In this document: positions 1 through 6,479 of the stretch, piece after piece
How positions within the stretch are numbered: the stretch's first letter is position 1
Layout: every line of letters begins with the position of its first letter
Assembly (NCBI GenBank): GCA_002450925.1
Contig: DKAU01000140.1
Coordinates: forward strand, 1-13,427
Reading direction: 5' to 3'
Source: Thiobacillus sp. UBA6918
GTDB lineage: Bacteria > Pseudomonadota > Gammaproteobacteria > Burkholderiales > Thiobacillaceae
DNA: 13,427 nt
Position numbers and translations under genes: made by a program
Notes under the pieces: generated by a model
The model's database searches: none
Seen by the model: only the letters and a program-made list of their open reading frames with translations
Told to the model about the DNA's origin: nothing

Positions 1-555
1 GTGCTGGTCGGCATCAACCTGTTGCGCGAGGGCCTGGATATCCCGGAAGTATCGCTTGTGGCAATCCTGGACGCTGACAAGGAAGGCTTTTTGCGTTCCA
101 CACGCTCACTGATACAGACTATTGGCAGGGCAGCGCGCCATATCCACGGTACTGCGATTCTTTACGCAGACAAGATCACCGACTCCATGCGTCGCGCCAT
201 CGATGAGACGGATAGGCGACGAAAAAAACAGATGGATTTCAACGCCGCACACGGCATCACTCCCAGGGGTGTGGAGAAGAAGATCAAGGACATCATCGAG
301 GGCACGGTCGACCTGGAATCCGCGCGCATGGAACTCAAGGCCGCCCAAACTCTGGCTTCCTACCATGTCATGAGCGAAAAGGAACTGACCCGGGAAATGA
401 AACGCCTGGAAAAGGAAATGCTGGATGCAGCAAAAAACCTGGAATTCGAAAAGGCTGCGAAATTGCGGGACAAACTCGCTGAACTCAAGGGGGTTTTGTA
501 CGGGGTGTCGCTGCATGACGACAGCGCCATGTTTCTGGACAAAGGTGCGGAATAA
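1..555 (+). CDS. uvrB: UvrB, excinuclease ABC subunit B (C-terminal part, 5' truncated by window)
   Basis: This is the DNA-damage recognition helicase subunit of nucleotide excision repair, which acts in the cytoplasm with UvrA and UvrC. The reading frame is open at base 1, so the first codon (GTG) is an internal Val, not a start. Visible parts are helicase motif V (around residues 4-16, INLLREGLDIPE), motif VI (QTIGRAARH, residues 39-47), the linker with ITPRGVEKKI, and the C-terminal UVR domain (about 127-164, LEKEMLDAAKNLEFEKAAKLRD), the coiled-coil hairpin that contacts UvrC. The family is usually about 670 residues, so roughly the last quarter is seen. The frame ends at TAA 553-555. No convincing terminator follows directly. 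Identification is very firm because motif VI and the UVR domain occur together. Confidence 0.97.
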   Translation: MLVGINLLREGLDIPEVSLVAILDADKEGFLRSTRSLIQTIGRAARHIHGTAILYADKITDSMRRAIDETDRRRKKQMDFNAAHGITPRGVEKKIKDIIEGTVDLESARMELKAAQTLASYHVMSEKELTREMKRLEKEMLDAAKNLEFEKAAKLRDKLAELKGVLYGVSLHDDSAMFLDKGAE

Positions 556-628
556 ACGGACCGTCTTTTACTCGCAGCAGACCTCTAAAACAGCCAACAA
601 GAACTGTCACCCACCTTCAATTCCTAAT

Positions 629-646
629 ATGTTTTTTATAAAACAT
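629..646. repeat. AT-rich inverted repeat
   Basis: ATGTTTT (629-635) and AAAACAT (640-646) form perfect 7-bp arms around TTAT. The repeat lies 74 bp after the uvrB stop and 7 bp before a second, longer palindrome. It could be a weak hairpin in the uvrB 3' end or a protein-binding site. No U-tract follows, so it is not a clear terminator. Confidence 0.5.
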
Positions 647-653
647 CTGCAAC

Positions 654-673
654 ATACTGTTTATAAACAGTAT
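654..673. promoter_or_regulatory. Perfect 20-bp palindrome, operator-like
   Basis: ATACTGTTTATAAACAGTAT is a perfect palindrome with no spacer. The half-site TACTGT is the same as in the E. coli LexA box, but the gap between CTGT and ACAG is 6 bp instead of the canonical 8, so LexA is not the obvious ligand. Perfect AT-rich palindromes of this length in an intergenic region usually mark a binding site for a dimeric regulator. Which gene it serves is unknown; it lies 208 bp before the start at 881. Confidence 0.5.
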
Positions 674-706
674 TAAAATTAACCCATACTCTTGGAAGGG
701 TGAGGG

Positions 707-740
707 ATATAACTAAAGTTATATACAACTTTAGTTATAT
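707..740. promoter_or_regulatory. Two overlapping palindromes forming a perfect 14-bp inverted repeat
   Basis: ATATAACTAAAGTT (707-720) is perfectly repeated in inverted orientation at 727-740 around ATATAC. Each half is also a palindrome. ATATAACTAAAGTTATAT (707-724) is perfect with a 2-bp centre, and ATACAACTTTAGTTATAT (723-740) has one mismatched pair. The two centres are 16 bp apart. This is the layout of a double operator for a dimeric regulator with half-site ATAACT. A hairpin in RNA is also possible, but the stem is almost all A/T and no U-run follows, so a terminator is unlikely. The regulator is not identified. Confidence 0.5.
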
Positions 741-880
741 GTAATTGGTACGGGCAAACACCGATAAAGACAACAGGAGACTAGAAAACGATAAGTCTTT
801 ATCAAGGATGGTAAGACGGTAACAAGTTAAGAAGTTGAAATATTGCGACCCCGACATTTACATATTTAGGAGCAAGAACC
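741..880 (+). promoter_or_regulatory. Structured 5' leader of the pseudo-receiver gene, with long-range hairpin 763-803
   Basis: GATAAAGAC (763-771) is perfectly complementary to GTCTTTATC (795-803), giving a 9-bp stem that closes a 23-nt loop. Within the loop's 3' side, GATAA (790-794) can pair instead with TTATC (799-803), so two structures exclude each other. GGGCAAAC (752-759), the AAAG...ACAGG...CTA segment (767-784) and GGATGGTAAG (806-815) recall, in order, elements of class I cyclic-di-GMP (GEMM) aptamers. The GNRA-capped arm expected between the first two is absent, so this is at best a degenerate or distant relative. The leader ends with a clear ribosome binding site, AGGAG (868-872), 8 nt before the ATG at 881. 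No confident promoter was found. Confidence 0.3.
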
Positions 881-1255
881 ATGTTGAACAATCCTGATCG
901 CGCCGAAGCCGAAGACCTGATTACCATTCAACCCGTTGGCCTGGAAGACAACGAATTGCGCATGCTCAAAAGCCTGTGCACGATTTCCTCGATCGCAAAA
1001 GGCAGCCGAAACCGCAAATATGCCCTGGCCACTCCGGGCCAAGGCAGCCATATATATCTTGTGGACGCAAGGAAGGCTGATGCCTATACACGCTGGCGCA
1101 TTGCCAACAACGTAGAGAATGTCCCGGCCCTGCTGATTGCCGATCCAGGTTATGAAGCCAATGGAAGCAACAAGGTTGCCCATCGTCCGCTCATTCCGTC
1201 CCGTCTGTTGGCACTGCTGGATAATCTTCCAATCGCCTTAAGCGCCGCAGCTTAA
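881..1255 (+). CDS. Small pseudo-receiver (degenerate response-regulator-like) protein
   Basis: This 124-residue protein has no recognised enzymatic motif but follows a receiver-domain pattern. It has a hydrophobic strand (LITIQPVG, residues 13-20), a helix (EDNELRMLKSL, 22-32), a strand ending in Asp at the usual phosphorylation position (HIYLVDA, D62), a strand PALLIAD (82-88), and a strand/turn KVAHRPL (98-104) where the conserved Lys-Pro is Arg-Pro, followed by a last helix (SRLLALLDNL, 107-116). The acidic pair expected after the first strand is missing, so magnesium-dependent phosphorylation is doubtful. The start is ATG with AGGAG 8 nt upstream. The gene stands alone, ends just before a strong terminator, and has an unusually long palindrome-rich upstream region. 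A role in signalling is inferred from fold only. No output domain is present. Confidence 0.6.
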   Translation: MLNNPDRAEAEDLITIQPVGLEDNELRMLKSLCTISSIAKGSRNRKYALATPGQGSHIYLVDARKADAYTRWRIANNVENVPALLIADPGYEANGSNKVAHRPLIPSRLLALLDNLPIALSAAA

Positions 1256-1282
1256 GTTCTTCCTCTCATTTTCTCCGCATTG

Positions 1283-1312
1283 GCCTGTGAGCTTTCTCAC
1301 AGGCTTTTTTTT
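1283..1312 (+). terminator. Rho-independent terminator after the pseudo-receiver gene
   Basis: GCCTGTGAG (1283-1291) and CTCACAGGC (1296-1304) form a perfect 9-bp stem with a CTTT loop, followed by eight T residues (1305-1312). It lies 27 bp after the stop at 1255 and separates this gene from the secretion operon. Confidence 0.93.
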
Positions 1313-1371
1313 GCCCGCGTTATGGGTTGTCTGCACTGGAGTGAAAAAGAACCGTTTTTACCCCTAAAACT

Positions 1372-1387
1372 GGGCGCAATATTTGCC
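1372..1387 (+). promoter_or_regulatory. Candidate sigma-54 (-24/-12) promoter for the secretion/pilus operon
   Basis: GGGCGC-AATAT-TTGCC fits the sigma-54 pattern TGGCAC-N5-TTGCW. The invariant GG (1373-1374) and GC (1385-1386) have the correct 10-bp gap, and the TTGC box is complete. Mismatches are G for T at the first position, G for A at the fifth, and C for A/T at the last. Transcription would start near 1398, about 33 nt before the gspG start. No other promoter of comparable quality was seen between the terminator and gspG. Type IV pilin genes are often under PilR and sigma-54, which fits, but the site is imperfect. Confidence 0.35.
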
Positions 1388-1409
1388 CGGCATGATGTAA
1401 CATTTGCCC
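1381..1409 (+). repeat. Direct repeat ATTTGCCC x2 with 21-bp period upstream of gspG
   Basis: ATTTGCCC occurs at 1381-1388 and 1402-1409, exactly 21 bp (two helical turns) apart. The first copy overlaps the -12 element of the candidate sigma-54 promoter. Same-face spacing is compatible with tandem protein binding, but two 8-mers are weak evidence. Confidence 0.3.
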
Positions 1410-1430
1410 TAAATGATATGGGGGTGGGGG

Positions 1431-1856
1431 ATGGAAATGACCCGCAGGGGGAACAGAAGCGCTGGATTTACCTTGCTTGAACTGCTGGTGGTTCTGGTTA
1501 TTATCGGATTGCTGGTTGGCTACGTTGGACCACGTTACTTTTCCCAGGTTGGAAAATCGGAAGTGAAGGCTGCCAGGGCGCAAATAAAGGCGCTGGAGGA
1601 CTCGCTCGATCAGTACAGGCTAGACGTGGGACACTATCCTTCCAACGAACAGGGCCTAGAAGCCCTGACCGCTGCACCTGCCGGGGAAACTCGCTGGCAG
1701 GGCCCTTACCTCAAGAAAGCCGTGCCCAAGGATCCATGGGGTAGTTCCTATCAATACCGCTATCCCGGCGAGCATGGAGAGGTGGACATCTACTCTTTTG
1801 GCAAGGACAGCCAACCCGGCGGGACAGGTGAAGGTGCCGACGTAACCAACTGGTAA
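1431..1856 (+). CDS. gspG: GspG-type major pseudopilin
   Basis: This 141-residue protein would be the major subunit of the pseudopilus that moves through the secretin. It has a short basic leader ending in Gly12, then the type III signal FTLLELLVVLVIIGLLVG with Glu at +5 (E17), so a prepilin peptidase would cut after Gly12. The rest has the GspG pattern: DQYRLDVGHYPSNEQGLEAL, DPWG, and a C-terminal FGKDSQPGG...GADVTNW loop like the calcium-binding end of GspG. I chose ATG 1431 because GGGGGTG (1420-1426) can pair with the anti-Shine-Dalgarno at good spacing. ATG 1437 and ATG 1413 are alternatives and change only the leader. It is first in an eleven-gene operon, and gspF starts 2 bp after its stop. 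Confidence 0.92.
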   Translation: MEMTRRGNRSAGFTLLELLVVLVIIGLLVGYVGPRYFSQVGKSEVKAARAQIKALEDSLDQYRLDVGHYPSNEQGLEALTAAPAGETRWQGPYLKKAVPKDPWGSSYQYRYPGEHGEVDIYSFGKDSQPGGTGEGADVTNW

Positions 1857-1858
1857 TC

Positions 1859-3046
1859 ATGCTCTTTGAAGTGACAGCCCTGGGTGAAGGCGGGAAGGAA
1901 CGCCTGCGCCTCGATGCCGCCGATGCCGCCGATGCCGCAGAACAGGCACGGTTGCAAGGATTGACCGTGCTTGGCGTGCGAGCTGGCGGGGGGCTACTGC
2001 GTTTGTCGCTGGCGCGTCCTGTGCGCTTTCCGTTGACACTTTTCTCACACGAACTGCTGGCCCTACTGGGTAGTGGCCTTTCATTGGTCGAATCGCTGCA
2101 AACTCTTTCAGAGAAAGAGGGTCGACCCGAGACGCGTCGGGTCCTGGAAGATCTCTTGAAGCATTTGTACGAGGGTGAGTCTTTTTCCACCGCTATCGGG
2201 CGTAATCCTGCGGCATTTCCACCTCTTTATGTTGCTACTGTACGAGCTGCCGAGCGCACTAGTGATTTGCCTCAAGCGCTTGGCCGATATGTGACCTATC
2301 AGGAACAGGTCGAACAGGTACGTAAAAAGGCCATCGCTTCAGCTGTCTACCCTGTCCTGCTGATAATTGTGGGTGGACTGGTATCCGTCTTCCTGCTCGG
2401 CTATGTGACTCCGCGTTTTGCGACGATTTACGCAGACAATCTGGAACGTTTGCCCTGGGCCTCGCGCGTACTGATGGAATGGGGCGGCCTGGTCCAGAAG
2501 CATGGCTTGGAAGCAGGTTTGATTGCCTTGGCAGCGCTTGCTGGTGCAATCGCTCTGGCTATCAGGCCTTCATCTCGAGCCGCCTTGGGCAGGATGGCCT
2601 GGAGATTGCCGTTTCTGGGCGAGCGCTTTCGCATTTTCCAGCTCACTCGCTTCTATCGCACCGTGGGCATGCTGCTGTCAGGGGGTATCACGATTATCAC
2701 CGCGCTGGATATGGCCAGCGGTCTGCTGAATCCGGAACTCCGCCTGCGACTTGCTGCAGCAAGCAGGGATATTCGCGAAGGAAAGTCCATTTCTGTTGCC
2801 ATGGAACGCTCAGGACTGACGACACCGGTTGCTTCGCGCATGCTTCGAGTCGGCGAAAAAAGCGGGCGCATGGGTGAGATGATGGAATCAATCGCCTCCT
2901 TCCATGACGAAGAAACCAATCGTTTTGTCGAGTGGTTCACGCGACTGTTCGAGCCGCTGCTCATGGCTGTGATCGGCCTCATAATCGGTCTTATCGTTGT
3001 GCTGCTTTACATGCCCATTTTTGAACTGGCAGGAAGTCTGGGATGA
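1859..3046 (+). CDS. gspF: GspF/PilC-family inner-membrane platform protein
   Basis: This is the polytopic inner-membrane protein that links the assembly ATPase to pseudopilin assembly in type II secretion and type IV pilus systems. It is 395 residues, normal for the family. Two cytoplasmic T2SSF domains are visible: the first with LFSHELLALLGSGLSLVESL (about 61-80) and AVYPVLL (162-168), the second with LTRFYRTVGMLLSGGITI and ASRMLRVGEKSGRMGEMM. Hydrophobic segments lie near 160-182, 217-235 and 365-390, and the protein ends with the typical LLYMPIFELAG. The N-terminal region has a short Ala-Asp repeat (residues 19-27) encoded by three GATGCCGCC units. The start is ATG 1859, 2 bp after the gspG stop, and the stop overlaps the start of gspE in ATGA. 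Confidence 0.94.
   Translation: MLFEVTALGEGGKERLRLDAADAADAAEQARLQGLTVLGVRAGGGLLRLSLARPVRFPLTLFSHELLALLGSGLSLVESLQTLSEKEGRPETRRVLEDLLKHLYEGESFSTAIGRNPAAFPPLYVATVRAAERTSDLPQALGRYVTYQEQVEQVRKKAIASAVYPVLLIIVGGLVSVFLLGYVTPRFATIYADNLERLPWASRVLMEWGGLVQKHGLEAGLIALAALAGAIALAIRPSSRAALGRMAWRLPFLGERFRIFQLTRFYRTVGMLLSGGITIITALDMASGLLNPELRLRLAAASRDIREGKSISVAMERSGLTTPVASRMLRVGEKSGRMGEMMESIASFHDEETNRFVEWFTRLFEPLLMAVIGLIIGLIVVLLYMPIFELAGSLG
1913..1939 (+). repeat. Tandem 9-bp repeat (GATGCCGCC x3) inside gspF
   Basis: Three consecutive GATGCCGCC-type units (the last ending CA instead of CC) encode Asp-Ala-Ala three times in the N-terminal part of GspF. In-frame repeats like this can gain or lose units by slippage without breaking the frame. 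Confidence 0.75.
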
Positions 3047-4719
3047 ACGATATCGTGACAAACATTACACCCAAGCTCCTGCGTCAGGCCGAAGAGGACT
3101 CCGCACGTTTGGGCGGTACGCCGCTTGCCAGATTGGAGGCTATGCTGGCGCTGACAAAGACTGAGTTTCTAGCTGAATTAGGGCGCGCCTTCAGTTACCC
3201 GCATTTCGGCATGGATGCCTTGCGTGATATGGAGCCGGCTTTTGATCTGCTCCCATTCAGCCAGTCGCTCGAGCGAGAATGTGCAACCTGCCGGGACAGT
3301 GAAGGAACGGTCTGGTTCGTGTTTGCAGACCCGATGAACCAAGGCGTTTTGGAGTGGGCAGACCAGCATGTGGCGGCACCTTGCCGTCCCGCACTTGCCC
3401 TGCGCGAAGACATACTGGCCTGGCTGCATCGCCTGGAAACCAATCTACGTGCCATGGACGGCGTGATGTCGGAAGGACCGGCGGACGCAACAGGCGAACA
3501 TGTCGAGGAAATTTCGCTCAAGGTTATCGGTGCGGATGCTTCGCCGGTAGTGAAGCTGGTGCACTCAACCCTGTACGATGCCCTTACTGCAGGGGCGTCG
3601 GACATTCACCTCGAAAACGATGCACATGGACTCGTCATCAAGTATCGTCTTGACGGCGTACTCAACCTGATAGCGCAGCCGCCGGGAAGGGAACTGGCCG
3701 AACAGGTTATTTCTCGCATCAAGGTCATGGCCGAGCTCGACATTGCGGAGCGGCGCGTACCGCAGGACGGTCGTTTCAAGGTCAACATGCAGGGCCGCGA
3801 AATCGATCTGCGTGTGTCCATCATTCCCTGCGTATTTGGCGAGGATGCGGTGCTTCGTGTGCTGGATCGCCAACAGCTTGCAGACGAGCTGAAGGGCATC
3901 ACGCTTGACCATCTCGGCTTTGATGCTGAAACCATGGCCCGTCTGCGTAAACATGTGCGTGAGCCCTACGGTATGGTGCTTGTTACCGGACCAACCGGTT
4001 CTGGAAAGACAACCACCCTCTATGCTGCGCTGTCCGAAATCAATACCGGTCAGGATAAGATCATTACCATTGAAGACCCGGTGGAATATCAGTTGTCCGG
4101 AGTCATGCAGATACCGGTTAACGAAAAAAAAGGTCTTACGTTCGCACGCGGCCTAAGGTCGATTCTGCGCCACGACCCCGACAAGATCATGGTGGGTGAG
4201 ATTCGCGATTCCGAGACTGCGCAAATAGCCGTGCAATCGGCGCTAACTGGCCATCTGGTATTTACTACCGTCCACGCCAACAACGTCTTCGACGTGGTCG
4301 GCCGTTTCATGCACATGCAAGTGGATCCGTACAGTTTTGTCTCATCACTGAATATCATCCTGGCGCAGCGACTAGTACGCGTGAATTGCAGCCAATGCGC
4401 CGAGCCATTCACGCCTACAGCTGAGTTGCTTGCGGACTCAGGACTGACACCCGAAGGCGTGGCAGGCTTCAGTTTCAGGGCAGGCAAGGGTTGCGGGCAC
4501 TGTCGTGGCAGCGGTTACAAAGGACGAAAAGCCATTGCTGAAGTGATGCCACTCAACGATGAAATACGAGAGCTCATCGTTGCCGGTGCGCCCATCCGTC
4601 AGGTTAAGCAGGCTGCTGCTCGTGCAGGCGTGCGCCTGCTAAGGGAATCGGCGGTGGAGCTGGTTCGACGTGGCGAAACCACCCTTGAGGAAATCAATCG
4701 TGTCACTTTTGTCGCCTGA
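3043..4719 (+). CDS. gspE: GspE-family secretion/pilus assembly ATPase
   Basis: This cytoplasmic hexameric ATPase powers pseudopilus assembly. It is 558 residues. An N-terminal GspE domain (about 45-125, with DLLPFSQSLER and FVFADPMN) is followed by the catalytic domain: ASDIHLE and IKYRLDGV, the AELDIAERRVPQDGRF segment, Walker A GPTGSGKTT (316-324, Lys322), DPVEYQ, Walker B KIMVGEIRDSET (E386) and the His box GHLVFTTVHANN. A zinc site of the GspE type is present as C449-x2-C452 and C484-x2-C487, which separates assembly ATPases from PilT retraction ATPases. The start ATG 3043 overlaps the gspF stop by 4 bp, so translation is probably coupled. The last 20 bases overlap the next gene. The N-terminal c-di-GMP-binding repeats of MshE are not evident. 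Confidence 0.95.
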   Translation: MNDIVTNITPKLLRQAEEDSARLGGTPLARLEAMLALTKTEFLAELGRAFSYPHFGMDALRDMEPAFDLLPFSQSLERECATCRDSEGTVWFVFADPMNQGVLEWADQHVAAPCRPALALREDILAWLHRLETNLRAMDGVMSEGPADATGEHVEEISLKVIGADASPVVKLVHSTLYDALTAGASDIHLENDAHGLVIKYRLDGVLNLIAQPPGRELAEQVISRIKVMAELDIAERRVPQDGRFKVNMQGREIDLRVSIIPCVFGEDAVLRVLDRQQLADELKGITLDHLGFDAETMARLRKHVREPYGMVLVTGPTGSGKTTTLYAALSEINTGQDKIITIEDPVEYQLSGVMQIPVNEKKGLTFARGLRSILRHDPDKIMVGEIRDSETAQIAVQSALTGHLVFTTVHANNVFDVVGRFMHMQVDPYSFVSSLNIILAQRLVRVNCSQCAEPFTPTAELLADSGLTPEGVAGFSFRAGKGCGHCRGSGYKGRKAIAEVMPLNDEIRELIVAGAPIRQVKQAAARAGVRLLRESAVELVRRGETTLEEINRVTFVA

Positions 4720-5440
4720 TATACGCATTGCCTTGACGCCCGAATGGGTGGCGGTGGGAACATCCCGGCTCTACCGCGAGGCCAGAGTTGAAGAAGGAAG
4801 TGATGCGCTGTATACGCTTGCGGAACTGCTTGGTTCCTTGAAACTGAAAGGCAGGGCGCGTGTCGTGCTGTCGCACGAAATGGCCAGGGTGTGGCTTCTG
4901 CCTGCACCACCTGTTCGTCTGAAGACAGATGAAATGAAAGGCTGGATATCAGCTTACCTGGCGCGACATTTTGGCATTGCTACAGATGGCTGGCAGCTGG
5001 CGTGGCAGCCTGCTCCCCCCGGTCAACCTGTCTTTGCCGGCGCAATCGATGTCGGCTGGCTGGCCGCGATGAACCAGGTGCTCAAGGACAAGGGTGTCAA
5101 ACCCGTTGCAGTCGAGCCTTGGCTTGTTACGGTGAGCCATCGCCTGCGCAACAAGCTTGGAAAAGGGGCTGCCTGGTTGGCTCTAGCTGAACCGGGTCGT
5201 ATTACTCTGGCAAGATTTGAGGGTGGCGCGTTCCGTGGCTTGCGTTCCAGCCGTATTGTTGACGACCCTGCAGAAACGCTTGCAGCCATGGTCGGACGAG
5301 AAAGCCTCCTTGCCAATATTGATGATCATTCCCCAATAATGCTGGAAGCCGTTCAGGTCCAGGCGAACTGGCGTGACAAATCAGGTCTTGATGTTCGCCA
5401 GCCAAACCCCATGCAAAGTGGCCTGGCTTCCATGATGTGA
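4700..5440 (+). CDS. PilM/MshI-like cytoplasmic assembly protein (shortened actin-like fold)
   Basis: This protein is 246 residues if it starts at GTG 4700, which has GAGGAAA (4687-4693) at normal spacing. An upstream GTG at 4670 has no such site. Its place directly after the ATPase and before PilN/PilO/PilP-like genes is the place of PilM or the cytoplasmic part of GspL. The sequence starts SLLSPDIRIALTPEWVAVG, matching the strand-turn-strand that opens actin-like PilM proteins, and continues with RARVVLSHEMARVWLLPAP, GWLAAMNQVLKDKGVKPVAVEP and AAWLALAEPGRITLARFEGG. It is about 100 residues shorter than PilM, and the glycine-rich phosphate-binding loops are poorly kept, so nucleotide binding is doubtful. 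No membrane segment is seen. The function is inferred from position and weak fold resemblance. Confidence 0.65.
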   Translation: MSLLSPDIRIALTPEWVAVGTSRLYREARVEEGSDALYTLAELLGSLKLKGRARVVLSHEMARVWLLPAPPVRLKTDEMKGWISAYLARHFGIATDGWQLAWQPAPPGQPVFAGAIDVGWLAAMNQVLKDKGVKPVAVEPWLVTVSHRLRNKLGKGAAWLALAEPGRITLARFEGGAFRGLRSSRIVDDPAETLAAMVGRESLLANIDDHSPIMLEAVQVQANWRDKSGLDVRQPNPMQSGLASMM

Positions 5441-5955
5441 ACAATATGCGCAGACCAGAACTCGATTTCCTCCACGAAACACCCAGGTTGCCCCAATTGG
5501 CATGGTTACTATTTGCGGCAGGCATCGCGCTTGCGGTTTTATCCATGTATCGCTATGTAAAGGCTGAACAGGCACTGGCGGGTGAGCGTGCGATTGCTGC
5601 CAGTCTCACTGCCAAGCGGCCTGCCAGCAAAGTTGAGCGTCCGATCAGGCCTAACCTGGCTGAAGTTGCAACGTCAGATCGCGAGCAACTGGATACACCA
5701 TGGGATGCCCTGTTCGTAAGGCTTGAGCAAAACCACCCCAAAGGCATTGCGCTTGTTTCTCTGGAAGCAAATGGACGCAAGCGCGAAGCCACGCTCACAG
5801 TTGAGGCAAAAAAACCCGATGTGATGCTCGATTATGTGGAAAAACTCCGAAATCAACATGGTCTGGCTGCCGTTGTGCTTTCAAGTCACGAAGTGCGTAT
5901 TGACGATCCACAGCAGCCTTTGCGTTTTGTGGTGCGCTTGCGGTGGGGGGCATGA
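5437..5955 (+). CDS. PilN-like inner-membrane alignment protein
   Basis: This 172-residue protein has a short cytoplasmic N-terminus (LDFLHETPRLPQ), one membrane helix (about 21-40, LAWLLFAAGIALAVLSMYRY) and a helical stretch leading into a periplasmic domain. That domain has a ferredoxin-like pattern (IALVSLEANGRKREATLTVEA, DVMLDYVEKL, LRFVVRLRW) as in PilN and the periplasmic end of GspL. It would link the PilM-like protein to the PilO-like protein. The conserved N-terminal INLLP-type motif with which PilN binds PilM is not clear; RPELDFLHE is the nearest segment. GTG 5437 overlaps the preceding stop in GTGA, suggesting coupling. ATG 5446 is a reasonable alternative start. The 3' end overlaps the next gene by 4 bp. 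Confidence 0.7.
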   Translation: MNNMRRPELDFLHETPRLPQLAWLLFAAGIALAVLSMYRYVKAEQALAGERAIAASLTAKRPASKVERPIRPNLAEVATSDREQLDTPWDALFVRLEQNHPKGIALVSLEANGRKREATLTVEAKKPDVMLDYVEKLRNQHGLAAVVLSSHEVRIDDPQQPLRFVVRLRWGA

Positions 5956-6479
5956 TGAAGAAACTGTACGAGGCCATGCTCTACTACCTGTATCGGCTCG
6001 GCAATGTTGGTGCTGTTGGCGTGATATTGCTCGGCGCAGCGTTGTTACTGGAATTCGCCAAGGTGCAACCCATGCTTGCTGAGTTCGCAGAACTGGCTGC
6101 AAGCAATGAGCAGGTTCGTATGGCGCAGGTTATTGAAAGCCGTGAAACAGACGAGACGCAGGTGCAGGACGTTATGCCAGTCAGCCCTGCAGCGGAAGCT
6201 GCACTCAGGCAATTGTTCATGGCCGCAGATAAAGCAGGACTCGATCTTGAACAAGGAGAGTACAAGCTGGTTGAAGATACCGGAACCAACCGTCGTCGCT
6301 ATACCTTGACCCTGCCTGTCATTGGTTCCTATCCGGCAATCCATAGTTTTATTGCCAGATCGCTTAACGATGACCATGCGCTTGCACTCAACTCCATTGA
6401 AATGAGGCGCGAAACCATTGAAGACAGTGAACTGGATGCCTTGTTGAGTTTCACGCTTTACCTTGGAGCGGAGTCATGA
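5952..6479 (+). CDS. PilO-like inner-membrane alignment protein
   Basis: This 175-residue protein has a single membrane helix near the N-terminus (about 17-35, LGNVGAVGVILLGAALLLEF), a predicted coiled or helical linker (QPMLAEFAELAASNEQVRMA) and a periplasmic domain. The domain has SPAAEAALRQLFMAADKAGLDLEQGEYKL and YTLTLPVIGSYPAIHSFIARSL. The last two segments are a recognisable PilO/GspM pattern, where the protein pairs with PilN in the periplasm. The start ATG 5952 overlaps the previous stop in ATGA and has a G-run (5945-5950) as a possible binding site. An in-frame GTG at 5943 would add three residues. The stop overlaps the next start in the same way. Confidence 0.72.
   Translation: MMKKLYEAMLYYLYRLGNVGAVGVILLGAALLLEFAKVQPMLAEFAELAASNEQVRMAQVIESRETDETQVQDVMPVSPAAEAALRQLFMAADKAGLDLEQGEYKLVEDTGTNRRRYTLTLPVIGSYPAIHSFIARSLNDDHALALNSIEMRRETIEDSELDALLSFTLYLGAES

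Noticed and set aside
106..516. Minus-strand open frame opposite uvrB
   Set aside because: It is a shadow of the well-supported uvrB coding frame, with no recognisable motif and no ribosome binding site.
654..673. Canonical LexA/SOS box downstream of uvrB
   Set aside because: CTGT and ACAG are separated by 6 bp, not 8, so it does not fit the standard box; kept only as an unidentified palindrome.
707..740. Terminator for uvrB
   Set aside because: The stem is almost entirely A/T, it lies over 150 bp after the stop, and no U-run follows.
1413..1430. Earlier ATG start of gspG at 1413
   Set aside because: It would add a Trp/Gly-rich stretch that overlaps the best ribosome binding region (1420-1426) and lengthen the basic leader beyond the usual size.
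4670..4699. GTG 4670 as start of the PilM-like gene
   Set aside because: No ribosome binding site precedes it, while GTG 4700 has GAGGAAA at proper spacing and begins the conserved part of the protein.
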